A stretch of DNA of 64,000 nt from Castellaniella daejeonensis (lineage in GTDB: Bacteria > Pseudomonadota > Gammaproteobacteria > Burkholderiales > Burkholderiaceae_B), in NCBI RefSeq assembly GCF_039523555.1, contig NZ_BAAAFN010000013.1, positions 44,505-108,504 on the forward strand, given 5' to 3'. The notes beneath the pieces were generated by a model. It saw only the letters and a list, made by a program, of their open reading frames with translations. It was not told the DNA's origin and made no database searches. Each line of letters starts with the position of its first letter. Position 1 is the first letter of the stretch. Below are positions 24,669 to 32,589 of the stretch, one piece after another. A program made the position numbers and the translations under genes.

Positions 24669-26770
24669 GCCCTATGGACGAACTCGACCAAAAATTAAAC
24701 GCCACATTCGACGGCAAGGTACTTCGTAAGGACCTGCTGCATCGGATCAAGAAAGGCACCAACGTCCCGACGTTCGTCCTGGAGTTCCTGCTTGCCAAAT
24801 ATTGCGCCAGCAATGACCAGGCAGAGATGGACGCCGGCATGGAGGCCGTGCTTTCGTCGCTACAGGAGAACTATGTGCGGCCGGATGAGGCCAATGCGGC
24901 GCAGTCCAAGGTGGCCACCAAGGGCAAGCATCGGTTCATCGACAAGGTCCACGTTCGCTACGTCGAGAAGGAAAAGCGCCACTGGGCATCGCTGGAAAAC
25001 TTCAACTCGCAACGCATCGCGATCGGCGAGAAGTTCTACCGCGACAACGACAGGCTGCTGGAAGGCGGCATTTGGGCCGAAGTCACCCTGGCGCACAACG
25101 ACATCGATGAAGACGACTACGCGTTCTCCATCGAGGACTTGCGACCGATCCAACTGACGCGATTCGATTTTGAGCGGTATGCAGAGGGGCGCGGGGCGTT
25201 CACGCGTGACGAGTGGCTAGCGGCGGTTTTGCGCTCTGTGGGGCTAGAGCCCAGCAAGCTCTCGAAGCGCGTGCAGATGCACTTTATCGCCAGGTTGGCT
25301 GCGCTGGTGGAGCCCAACTACAACTACATCGAGCTGGGGCCACGCGGCACCGGCAAGTCTTACTTCTTCAGCGAGTTTTCGCCCTATGCCACCTTGATCT
25401 CGGGCGGCCAGGCGACCAAGGCCACGCTGTTCTACAACAACGCGCGCCGCAAGGTGGGGCTGGTCGGCTTCTGGGATACGGTCGCGTTTGATGAAGTCGG
25501 CGGCATCAAGGTGCGTGACCCTGACACCATCCAGATCATGAAGGACTTCATGGCCAACGGGCGCTTCTCGCGCGGGGCCGAAGTCATCGCCGATGCCAGC
25601 CTGAGCTTTGTTGGCAACATCGATGTGTCGGTGCAGCAGGTGGTCAATTCGAACGAGCACGACCTGTTTCAGCCCTTACCCCCGGAACTCGACCTGGCCG
25701 TGATGGACCGCTTCGCCGCGTACATACCAGGCTGGGAGATGCCCAAGAACAGCAGCGAGTTCTTGACCAGCAATTACGGGTTCATCACTGATTACTTGGC
25801 CGAGGCCTTCCACTACCAGTTCAAGCACACGAATCGGTATGAGGAAGTAAGCAAGCGCATTCGGCTCGGCAAATCCATCGAGGGGCGTGATGAGAAAGGT
25901 ATCAAGAAGACCGTCTGTGCGTTCTTGAAGGTGCTGCACCCCAACGGGCCGCCGACGGATGAGGAGTTCGAGGAATACGTGGCCTATGCCACGGAGTGCC
26001 GCCGCCGCGTCAAGGAGCAGATGAACAAGCGCAAACCAGACGACGAGTTTGCGAGGATCAACCTGTCCTACTTCAAGGCCAGTGGCGAGGAAGTGGTGGT
26101 TTTCTGCCCGGAATCGAAGGATGCGCCCGCAACGCAAGAACCAGCGCGTCGTCGTCTGAACCAGACTGATGTGCAGCCTGCTGAAGCAGTCGAAGTGCAG
26201 CCTGTCCCCCACCCAGCGTCTGCTGCGGCAGTGGTATCCCCAGCTGCGCCGATACAGGCTGCTCCAGCCCCAACGGGGGTTGCTCCGTCATCGGTCGAGC
26301 TCAAGGAACAGCACTTCACTATCCTCTATGGCGATACCGGGTACAGCTATGAGTCGATCATGGGTCCCTACTTGCAAGGCGCAAAGGCCGTCGTCATTGA
26401 AGATCCGTATATTCGGCTGCAACACCAGATCCAGAACTTCGTGCGTTTCTGCGAGACCGTTTTGAAGGCTGGTACCGTGAAGAAGATCAGCCTGATCACC
26501 GGCTACGACGACAAGACGCAGTTGTCCGACATCGCTGAGAAACTCGATGAGTTGAAGCAGAGCCTGCTGGAATTGGATGTCGAACTGGAGGTGAAGCTCA
26601 ACCCGAATATCCATGACCGCGAAATCCGTCTGGATAACGGCTGGGTCATCAAGATCGGGCGAGGACTGGACTTCTACCAGAAGCCTGGAGGTTGGTTCGA
26701 GGTGGGTGCCACCGACCTCAGCTTGCGAAAATGTTTAGAAACGAAGGTAGACATATTTCAGCAAGGCTGA
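24665..26770 (+). CDS. brxL: BREX AAA+ protein BrxL with a MITD1-like C-terminal domain
   Basis: A 701-residue BrxL. The AAA+ core has Walker A GPRGTGKSYFF near 225-235, Walker B-like VAFDEVGGIKV and sensor-like SFVGNIDV. After a Pro/Ala-rich linker (~495-545), residues ~550-701 carry FTILYGDTGYSYESI, VVIEDPYIR, HDREIRLDNGWVIKIGRG and an LETKVDIF end, which strongly resemble the phospholipase-D-like C-terminal domain of eukaryotic MITD1 (MIT_C). BrxL forms DNA-encircling rings and is needed for phage exclusion but not methylation. The start is ATG 24665 in an ATGA overlap; ATG 24674 is also possible. It is the last gene of the operon. Confidence 0.94.
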   Translation: MSPMDELDQKLNATFDGKVLRKDLLHRIKKGTNVPTFVLEFLLAKYCASNDQAEMDAGMEAVLSSLQENYVRPDEANAAQSKVATKGKHRFIDKVHVRYVEKEKRHWASLENFNSQRIAIGEKFYRDNDRLLEGGIWAEVTLAHNDIDEDDYAFSIEDLRPIQLTRFDFERYAEGRGAFTRDEWLAAVLRSVGLEPSKLSKRVQMHFIARLAALVEPNYNYIELGPRGTGKSYFFSEFSPYATLISGGQATKATLFYNNARRKVGLVGFWDTVAFDEVGGIKVRDPDTIQIMKDFMANGRFSRGAEVIADASLSFVGNIDVSVQQVVNSNEHDLFQPLPPELDLAVMDRFAAYIPGWEMPKNSSEFLTSNYGFITDYLAEAFHYQFKHTNRYEEVSKRIRLGKSIEGRDEKGIKKTVCAFLKVLHPNGPPTDEEFEEYVAYATECRRRVKEQMNKRKPDDEFARINLSYFKASGEEVVVFCPESKDAPATQEPARRRLNQTDVQPAEAVEVQPVPHPASAAAVVSPAAPIQAAPAPTGVAPSSVELKEQHFTILYGDTGYSYESIMGPYLQGAKAVVIEDPYIRLQHQIQNFVRFCETVLKAGTVKKISLITGYDDKTQLSDIAEKLDELKQSLLELDVELEVKLNPNIHDREIRLDNGWVIKIGRGLDFYQKPGGWFEVGATDLSLRKCLETKVDIFQQG

Positions 26771-26777
26771 ACAACCT

Positions 26778-27014
26778 TCAATCCTCCCCCCTCAATTCCG
26801 GCCAAATCTGCCACCAGTCATCCGGGCGCAATTGCTTCCGGGTGACTTCCCCCCCTGTCAGTTCCTCGATCTCCACACACCGGATAATCGGTATCGGCCG
26901 CTGGCCGATGGCCCAGCTGTGGATGACCTGCGGCGGAAGGCCCAGGCGTCTGGCCAACGCAGTGACGCCTCCCGCGAACTCACAGGCGGCACGAACAGGT
27001 TGAAAATCCGGCAT
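26778..27014 (-). CDS. YdaS-like Cro/CI family HTH protein
   Basis: A 78-residue protein, almost entirely one HTH domain: ALARRLGLPPQVIHSWAIGQ, then PIIRCVEIEELTGGEVTRKQLRPD, the pattern of YdaS/Cro-like prophage antitoxins and regulators. It lies tail-to-tail with brxL, seven bases apart, and its promoter must lie in the 27,015-27,744 intergenic region. No toxin partner (such as YdaT) is adjacent, so it is more likely an element regulator than half of a toxin-antitoxin pair. Confidence 0.8.
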   Translation of the reverse strand: MPDFQPVRAACEFAGGVTALARRLGLPPQVIHSWAIGQRPIPIIRCVEIEELTGGEVTRKQLRPDDWWQIWPELRGED

Positions 27015-27363
27015 ATGCTTCTATATCCATGTTAACAGTATGGATTATAAGATTCTTTTGATATATCAATATGAAGACTAATCCTGGCAGCCGCATGGCA
27101 TTACCTGGCAGCAGGGTAAAAATGATCATTAAACCGTAACAAGGCATCCCCGCTCTTGCGATCCGACGAATGCGCGATCAGGGCCACAGCCCGTGATCTC
27201 CCTATGGACCAGCTCCGACAAGCTTGAACCCCATAGGTTCAAAACTGACACAGCAATATACAAATTATCCTGTCAAAACGGGGCCTTGCATAGGGTAATC
27301 AGCTACCCTTTTCGAGCCTATCAGGCATCTCAGCCAGCGTAAATAAAAGGGTCAAATAGGGTA

Positions 27364-27392
27364 TTGACACGACCAAGCATTTTGCTGAAAAT
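27364..27392 (+). promoter_or_regulatory. possible sigma70 promoter upstream of alpA
   Basis: A perfect -35, TTGACA (27364-27369), is followed after 17 bases by GAAAAT (27387-27392), four of six -10 matches. It would give a ~345-base leader to the AlpA-like gene, containing the 24-base palindrome. Confidence 0.45.
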
Positions 27393-27666
27393 ACCCCCAA
27401 GCTGATCACATCAGCCCGGCTCTTTAACAAAAAACAATCGATGAATACTGCGCCCTGCCCGATGACGCGGCACGCGATTGCGCAGCAACCTGCAAGGCAT
27501 CGGGGTTGAAGTAAAACCGATGAAATCCGCTTCGTGCCGTCGGCCCCTCGCGTGGGGCATCAACGACAGCGTGCGGCGGGGACTTCCCCCTTTGCGGGAA
27601 GCGCCTGGTTCGCCACAATGGCGTCCAACATCGAGGATGGCGACGTAATCCAAGAACAGAATCCCT

Positions 27667-27690
27667 GACCTGCTGGCATGCCGGCAGGTC
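27667..27690. promoter_or_regulatory. 24-bp near-perfect palindrome upstream of alpA
   Basis: Two 12-base arms, GACCTGCTGGCA and TGCCGGCAGGTC, are reverse complements apart from one mismatch. No T tract follows, so an operator is more likely than a terminator; as RNA it would form a hairpin 54 bases before the alpA start. Confidence 0.5.
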
Positions 27691-27744
27691 ACTTCCGTAT
27701 TCGGGCACATCATGTTGAATATGCCCGCAGAAAGAGGTAATCGC

Positions 27745-28032
27745 ATGAACGAACCAAGCCGGTCGGAAGCCGACCTTTTCCCCCACCCTGCCCCCGCCGC
27801 CAACATCGTTGCCATCACCCGCAAGGAACTGCTCAGCAAGGTTCCGCTGTCTGATCGCACCATCTTCGATATGGAAAAGCGCGGCGAATTCCCGCAGCGC
27901 TTCTGCCTGTCCAACCGCGTCGTCGCCTGGGACCTGGCCGAGGTCAACGCTTGGCTGGAATCCCGCAAAAGCACGCGCAACCACCAGATGGACGCGGCCT
28001 TGTCGGCACCCCTGCATCGCACGGGCACCTAG
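27745..28032 (+). CDS. AlpA-family regulator/excisionase
   Basis: A 95-residue protein starting at ATG 27745, with AAGAGGT upstream; an earlier in-frame ATG at 27712 lacks that site. It has a single HTH: ITRKELLSKVPLSDRTIFDMEKRGEFPQR (viewed as two blocks), then LSNRVVAWDLAEVNAWLESR, typical of AlpA/MerR-like excisionases. AlpA proteins activate integrase expression or promote excision of P4-like elements. It is convergent with the integrase gene, with only 34 bases between the stop codons. Confidence 0.85.
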   Translation: MNEPSRSEADLFPHPAPAANIVAITRKELLSKVPLSDRTIFDMEKRGEFPQRFCLSNRVVAWDLAEVNAWLESRKSTRNHQMDAALSAPLHRTGT

Positions 28033-28066
28033 CCCAGCCAGGGCCGTGCAAGATCCGGTCGGTGCG

Positions 28067-29269
28067 CTACGCACCCGCCGGACCCTGCGTCCAGCCATCG
28101 ATCATATTGGCCCAGTCTTGCAGCATCTCGCGCCGCCCTTCGGCGTATTCGGCTTTGTTGTAGACGCTGCGCACACCGCGCTGCTCGTGGGCCAGGCATT
28201 TTTCGATCCAGTCTGAGTTATACCCGGCTTCGTTCAGCAGCGTGCTGGCCGTGCGCCGGAAATCATGGGGCGAAAACTGCGGCAGATCCTGGCCGTCGGC
28301 CTGTGCCGATGTCCAGACCAGCTTGGTCACCTGGTTCAAGGTGGCTTTGCTCATGCACACATCCGGGTCATAGCGCCCCGGCAGCACCCAGCGCGACCCG
28401 CCCGCGCAGACTTTCATGGCCATCAGGATGTCCAGCGCCTGGCTGCTCAGATACACATTATGCGGATTGCGCCGTTTCATGCGCTCCGCCGGGATGGTCC
28501 ACAGGGCATCCGTAAAGTTGATCTCATCCCAGGTGGCCTCGATCAGTTCGGATTTGCGCACCATGGTCAGCAACAGCAGCTTGACCGCCAGGCGGATCAC
28601 GGGCGTAGTCGCCACCCGATTCAGGTATTGATACAGCAACCGGATTTCATCCGGCCCCAGGGATCTTTCCCGCGCCTTGAACCGCGCGATGGATGACGGC
28701 GGTACGCCATCGGCCGGGTTGCTGCCTTTGTAGCCCCTGGCCGACGCCCAACGAAACACCAGCATGACGATTTCCCGCGCCAGCACGGCCGTCGCGGGCG
28801 CACCCCGCTGCAGGATGGCGTCCGCGCGGCTGCGCACGTCTTCTTCGGTGATCTCGTGCAGCAGCCGATTGGCAAAGTATGGCTTCAGGTCGCGCTCATA
28901 CAGCGACCGGCGCATGTCGCGGGTGGATTCGGCCATGTCGTGCCCCCGCAACCAGTCCTGCGCCCAGGCACCGAACCGCTTTTCACCCCGCAGCTTGTCT
29001 TTGCTGCGGGCCTTTTCCTGGGCGGGCGAGATCCCGGCCGCAATCTTCTGTTTGGCCTCGCGCAGCCGGCTTCTGGCTTCGGCCAGGGTGATGCCGCCTG
29101 CTCCATAGCGCCCGAAGGTCAGGGTTTCGCTGCGGCCGTTCAGCCGGTAGTTGTAGCGAAAGGAGATCGCGCCCGTCACGCTCACCGCCACATACAGCCC
29201 GTCGCGATCCGCCACCTTGTACTGTTTATCACGCGGCTTCAAATTACGGAGCATGGTATCGGTGAGCAT
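28067..29269 (-). CDS. int: P4-type tyrosine integrase
   Basis: A 400-residue site-specific recombinase beginning MLTDTMLRNLKP at 29269, with AAGGAAAG upstream. The N-terminal DUF4102 arm-binding domain (LKPRDKQYKVADRDGLYVAV, FGRYGAGGITLAEAR) is followed by a core-binding domain and a catalytic domain. Catalytic residues visible are Arg in MVRKSELIEATW, His-x-x-Arg in HDFRRTAST, His in AHEQRG and the nucleophile Tyr in YNKAEY. It is intact and reads away from guaA. Five repeats of a GGATGGTAT word just upstream are candidate arm sites. It presumably inserts the element at the guaA 3' end. Confidence 0.95.
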   Translation of the reverse strand: MLTDTMLRNLKPRDKQYKVADRDGLYVAVSVTGAISFRYNYRLNGRSETLTFGRYGAGGITLAEARSRLREAKQKIAAGISPAQEKARSKDKLRGEKRFGAWAQDWLRGHDMAESTRDMRRSLYERDLKPYFANRLLHEITEEDVRSRADAILQRGAPATAVLAREIVMLVFRWASARGYKGSNPADGVPPSSIARFKARERSLGPDEIRLLYQYLNRVATTPVIRLAVKLLLLTMVRKSELIEATWDEINFTDALWTIPAERMKRRNPHNVYLSSQALDILMAMKVCAGGSRWVLPGRYDPDVCMSKATLNQVTKLVWTSAQADGQDLPQFSPHDFRRTASTLLNEAGYNSDWIEKCLAHEQRGVRSVYNKAEYAEGRREMLQDWANMIDGWTQGPAGA

Positions 29270-29316
29270 GTCTTTCCTTTTTGAATCAATAACTTGACTA
29301 GTGCACCACGAACGTC

Positions 29317-29494
29317 GGATGGTATCGAAGCTCGACATCAATACCATCTTTTGACGCTCTCATTGATCGCTAAAAAAATGATTGAAATCAAATGGATAGC
29401 ACATTTCAATACCATCCGAACATCAATCATCAATGGATGGTACCGGGTGCCGCGTCATCATAACGCAGCGTCGATACCCTCAAAAATACCATCC
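29317..29494. repeat. five GGATGGTAT-type repeats, candidate integrase arm or excisionase sites
   Basis: GGATGGTAT occurs at 29317-29325, reverse-complement ATACCATC(C) at 29341-29349 (last base differs), 29409-29417 and 29486-29494, and GGATGGTAC at 29435-29443. They lie between the integrase start and the guaA junction in AT-rich DNA, where the attachment-site arm would be. The rest of the gene-free span 29,270-29,619 holds only the terminator and the int promoter region. Confidence 0.65.
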
Positions 29495-29546
29495 GGAAAA
29501 CATGCTTGGGCCTGCTAGCACCTGCCAGCCAAAACCAATCAAAAAA

Positions 29547-29577
29547 ATGGAGAGCCGCTAAAACAGGGGCTCTCCAT
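29547..29577 (-). terminator. Rho-independent terminator of guaA
   Basis: ATGGAGAGCC (29547-29556) and GGCTCTCCAT (29568-29577) form a perfect 10-bp stem with an 11-base loop. On the minus strand it is followed by TTTTTTG. It lies 43 bases past the guaA stop, on the element side of the presumed crossover. Confidence 0.85.
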
Positions 29578-29618
29578 CGTTCTGATGCCAGCTATCGCAT
29601 CAACACGCCAGGCGGCAA

Positions 29619-29641
29619 ATCATTCCCACTCAATCGTAGCT
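29619..29641. other. probable attachment site at the guaA 3' end
   Basis: The last codons of guaA, read here as ATTCCCACTCAATCG and flanking bases, lie where guaA-targeting islands insert. The P4-type integrase, its arm-like repeats and the sharp change from element to housekeeping genes all meet here. I did not find a second copy of this core in the window, so the other att site should lie to the left of base 1. Exact core borders cannot be set from one end. Confidence 0.6.
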
Positions 29642-31215
29642 GGCGGTTTGCTCGACACGTCGTAGGTGACCCGATTGATGCCGCGGACCTCGTTGATGAT
29701 TCGCGAGGATACCCGCTTCAGCAGCGAATAAGGCAGTTCCGCCCAATCCGCCGTCATGAAGTCGGTCGTCTGCACGGCGCGCAGGGCCACGACATAGTCG
29801 TAGGTACGGCCGTCGCCCATCACGCCCACCGACTTCACCGGCAGGAACACGGTAAAGGCCTGGGATGTCAGGTCATACCAGGACTTGCCGGTTTCGGGAT
29901 CGACGGTGTTGCGCAGCTCGGTGATGAAGATGTCGTCGGCGCGGCGCAGCAGGTCTGCGTATTCGCGCTTGACCTCGCCCAGAATGCGCACGCCCAGGCC
30001 GGGGCCGGGGAACGGATGGCGGAACACCATCTCGGGCGGCAGGCCCAGGGCCAGGCCCAGATGGCGGACTTCGTCCTTGAACAGTTCGCGCAGGGGTTCC
30101 AGCAGCTTCAGGTTCAGGGTCTCGGGCAGGCCGCCGACATTGTGGTGGGACTTGATGGCAACGGCCTTGCCGGTCTTGGAGGCCGCCGATTCGATGACGT
30201 CGGGATAGATGGTGCCCTGGGCCAGCCAGCGAGCGGACTTCAGCTTGCCGGCTTCGGCCTGGAAGACCTCCACGAACTCGCGGCCGATGATCTTGCGCTT
30301 GGCTTCGGGATCGGCCACGCCGGCCAGCTTGCCCATGAACTGCTCGCTGGCATCGACGTGGATGACGCGGATGCCCAGGTTCCGGGCCATGGTGTCCATG
30401 ACCTGCTTGGCCTCGTTCAGGCGCAGCAGGCCGTGGTCGACGAAGACGCAGGTGAGCTGGTCGCCGATGGCCTTGTGGATCAGGGCGGCGGCAACGGAAG
30501 AATCGACGCCACCGGACAGGCCCAGGATGACTTCGTCCGAGCCGACCTGCTCGCGGATGCGGGCGACGGCCTCTTGCACGTAGTCGGGCATGTTCCAGTC
30601 GCGCGAGCAGCCGCAGATTTCGGTGACGAAGCGTTCCAGAAGCGCCTGGCCCTGCACGGTGTGGGTGACTTCGGGGTGGAACTGCACGGCATAGAAGCCG
30701 CGTTCCTCGTCGGCCATGCCGGCGATCTCGCACGAAGGCGTCGAGGCCATGCGCTTGAAGCCGGGCGGCAGGGCCGTGACGCGGTCGCCGTGGCTCATCC
30801 AGACCTTCAGCATGCCGTGCCCTTCGGGGGTCTCGAAGTCCTGCAGGCCGGTCAGCAGGCGGGTGTGGCCGTGCGCGCGGACTTCGGCATAGCCGAACTC
30901 GCGGTGATCGGAAAATTCGACCTGGCCGCCCAGCTGCAGGGCCATGGACTGCATGCCATAGCAGATGCCGAGCACAGGCACGCCGACCTGGAATACGGCG
31001 GCGGGAACTTTCAGCGATTCCTCTTCGTAGGCCGACGCATGGCTGCCCGACAGGATGATGCCCTTCAGACCCTGCGCCAGCTGGGCGCGGATGAAATCGT
31101 CGTCCACGTCGCCCGGATGGATTTCGCAATAGACGCCGGTGTCGCGCACGCGGCGGGCGATGAGCTGGGTGACCTGGGAACCGTAGTCCAGGATGAGGAT
31201 GCGCTGGTGGTGCAT
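29620..31215 (-). CDS. guaA: GMP synthase (glutamine-hydrolysing)
   Basis: A 531-residue enzyme converting XMP to GMP with glutamine and ATP, the last step of guanine nucleotide synthesis. Start MHHQRILILDYGSQ at 31215. The N-terminal class I glutamine amidotransferase has the Cys nucleophile in LGICYGMQ and FHPEVTHT; the ATP-pyrophosphatase P-loop is LSGGVDSS; the C-terminal dimerisation domain ends with PATIEWE. Complete length. Its 3' end is the insertion site of the mobile element, and the reading frame is preserved. guaB lies 2.6 kb upstream rather than adjacent, separated by a divergent transporter gene and an amidohydrolase gene. Confidence 0.98.
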   Translation of the reverse strand: MHHQRILILDYGSQVTQLIARRVRDTGVYCEIHPGDVDDDFIRAQLAQGLKGIILSGSHASAYEEESLKVPAAVFQVGVPVLGICYGMQSMALQLGGQVEFSDHREFGYAEVRAHGHTRLLTGLQDFETPEGHGMLKVWMSHGDRVTALPPGFKRMASTPSCEIAGMADEERGFYAVQFHPEVTHTVQGQALLERFVTEICGCSRDWNMPDYVQEAVARIREQVGSDEVILGLSGGVDSSVAAALIHKAIGDQLTCVFVDHGLLRLNEAKQVMDTMARNLGIRVIHVDASEQFMGKLAGVADPEAKRKIIGREFVEVFQAEAGKLKSARWLAQGTIYPDVIESAASKTGKAVAIKSHHNVGGLPETLNLKLLEPLRELFKDEVRHLGLALGLPPEMVFRHPFPGPGLGVRILGEVKREYADLLRRADDIFITELRNTVDPETGKSWYDLTSQAFTVFLPVKSVGVMGDGRTYDYVVALRAVQTTDFMTADWAELPYSLLKRVSSRIINEVRGINRVTYDVSSKPPATIEWE

Positions 31216-31250
31216 GATGGATGGGCGATCGGGAGGTCTGTTCAAGGCGT

Positions 31251-31318
31251 TAATGTAACCCAGGGATGCCCCGGGTGTCCCGGCACCTTGGTCTCGAACG
31301 CGAGAGCCGGTTACATTA
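31251..31318. promoter_or_regulatory. divergent promoter region between guaA and the MFS gene
   Basis: TAATGTAACC (31251-31260) and GGTTACATTA (31309-31318) are perfect 10-bp inverted repeats 48 bases apart. Each contains TACATT as a possible -10 facing outward: leftward with GGGACA and rightward with TTGGTC as -35, both at 18-base spacing. This suggests paired divergent promoters for guaA and the transporter. Confidence 0.45.
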
Positions 31319-31342
31319 CAAGCCTCAAGGAGATCGAACCTC

Positions 31343-32581
31343 ATGGCATCCCGCCCCTTTCGTGTTCCCCTGCACCTGGCCGGCCTGTTGGCCCTGGCCG
31401 TGGCCATGGGGATCGGCCGTTTCGCATTCACGCCTGTCCTGCCGATGATGCAGGCCGATCTGGGGCTGAGCCTGGCCCAGGGCAGCTGGCTGGCCAGCGC
31501 AAACTACCTGGGCTACCTGCTGGGCGCGCTGCTGGTCACGCACCTGAGCTGGCAGCCCGCGGCCCTGCTGCGGCGCGGCCTGTGGCTGGTGGTGCTGATG
31601 ACGGCCGCGATGGGGCTGGACAACCACTGGCTGGGCTGGCTGGCCTGGCGGCTGCTGGCCGGGGTGGCCAGCGCCTGGGTGCTGATCGGCACGTCTGCCC
31701 TGTGCATCGCGCGCCTGAATGCGTCCGGGCAGACGGAGCGCAGCGGCGTGGTGTTCGCAGGAGTGGGCTGCGGCATCGCATTCGCGGGATTGGCCTGCAT
31801 GGGCCTGACCCTGGTGGGCACGACGGCATCGCATGCCTGGCTCTGGCTGGCGGCAGCGGCATTGGGCGGCTTGCTGGGTGCATCGACGCTCTGGCGCACG
31901 GCCGGCACCGCACCCGCCGCCGCCCTGCCCGCCGGTGCTGTCTCCCCGACCTCGGCAGGCGGCACTGCGGCACCGAAGACCATGGCGGCGGACGGCGCGA
32001 CGGCACACACCGCCCCGCCCCTGCATTGGGGCCTGATCCTGTGCTACGGGGTCTACGGCTTCGGCTACATCCTGCCAGCCACGTTCCTGCCGGCCCAGGC
32101 GCGGCTGCTGGTGCCGGACCCGTGGCTGTTCAGCCTGGCCTGGCCGGTCTTCGGCCTGGCAGGCGCGGTGTCCACGGTGGTGGCCAGCCGCCTGACGCGC
32201 CGCTACACGCGGCCACAGATCTGGGCGGGCTCCCAGGTGGTGATGGCCGTGGGCGTGCTGGCGCCCGCCGTGTGGCATGCGCTGCCGGCGATTCTGCTGG
32301 CCGCCTGTTGCGTGGGCAGCACATTCATGGTGATCACGATGGTCGGGTTGCAGGAAGCCCAGGCAGCGGTCGGCCAGGCCGGTGCCAAGCGCCAGATGGC
32401 GGCCATGACGGCCTCGTTCGCCCTGGGGCAGCTGATCGGCCCGATCTTCTTCAGCCTGACGCACGCCTGGTTCGGCGCATCGCTGGAATTCGCCCTGGTG
32501 CTGGGCACGCTGGGCCTGCTGGCGGGCGCCATCCCCATCCTGCGGCTGAGCAGCCCCGCCGCCGTCGCCACGCCTGACTGA
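31343..32581 (+). CDS. YbfB/YjiJ-family MFS transporter
   Basis: A 412-residue inner-membrane protein with about 12 hydrophobic segments split by a Pro/Ala/Gly-rich cytoplasmic loop near residues 190-230. The N-terminal AVAMGIGRFAFTPVLPMM and SANYLGYLLGALL segments are typical of the YbfB/YjiJ branch of the major facilitator superfamily. The substrate is unknown. AAGGAG lies upstream of the ATG. It is divergent from guaA and convergent with the amidohydrolase gene, sharing a hairpin at 32590-32611. Confidence 0.9.
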   Translation: MASRPFRVPLHLAGLLALAVAMGIGRFAFTPVLPMMQADLGLSLAQGSWLASANYLGYLLGALLVTHLSWQPAALLRRGLWLVVLMTAAMGLDNHWLGWLAWRLLAGVASAWVLIGTSALCIARLNASGQTERSGVVFAGVGCGIAFAGLACMGLTLVGTTASHAWLWLAAAALGGLLGASTLWRTAGTAPAAALPAGAVSPTSAGGTAAPKTMAADGATAHTAPPLHWGLILCYGVYGFGYILPATFLPAQARLLVPDPWLFSLAWPVFGLAGAVSTVVASRLTRRYTRPQIWAGSQVVMAVGVLAPAVWHALPAILLAACCVGSTFMVITMVGLQEAQAAVGQAGAKRQMAAMTASFALGQLIGPIFFSLTHAWFGASLEFALVLGTLGLLAGAIPILRLSSPAAVATPD

Positions 32582-32589
32582 AGAGCCAT

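Larger units (their letters stand above)
27015..27744. other. 730-base regulatory intergenic region of the element
   Basis: No convincing gene is seen. The left part (27,030-27,130) is AT-rich and probably carries the promoter of the YdaS-like gene. It also holds the inverted repeat GGGTA (27293-27297) / TACCC (27304-27308), a run of GGGT(A/C) words, a possible rightward promoter and a 24-base near-palindrome. It is likely the control region choosing between integrated and excised states; that is inference. Confidence 0.5.

Noticed and set aside
27411..28098. Overlapping minus-strand ORFs of 205 and 224 codons across the AlpA-like gene
   Set aside because: They are antisense to a well-supported HTH gene, cover obvious regulatory palindromes and have no domain signature.
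29506..32577. A 1,023-codon plus-strand ORF across guaA and the MFS gene
   Set aside because: It is antisense to guaA and out of frame with the MFS gene. Two real genes with clear motifs explain this DNA.
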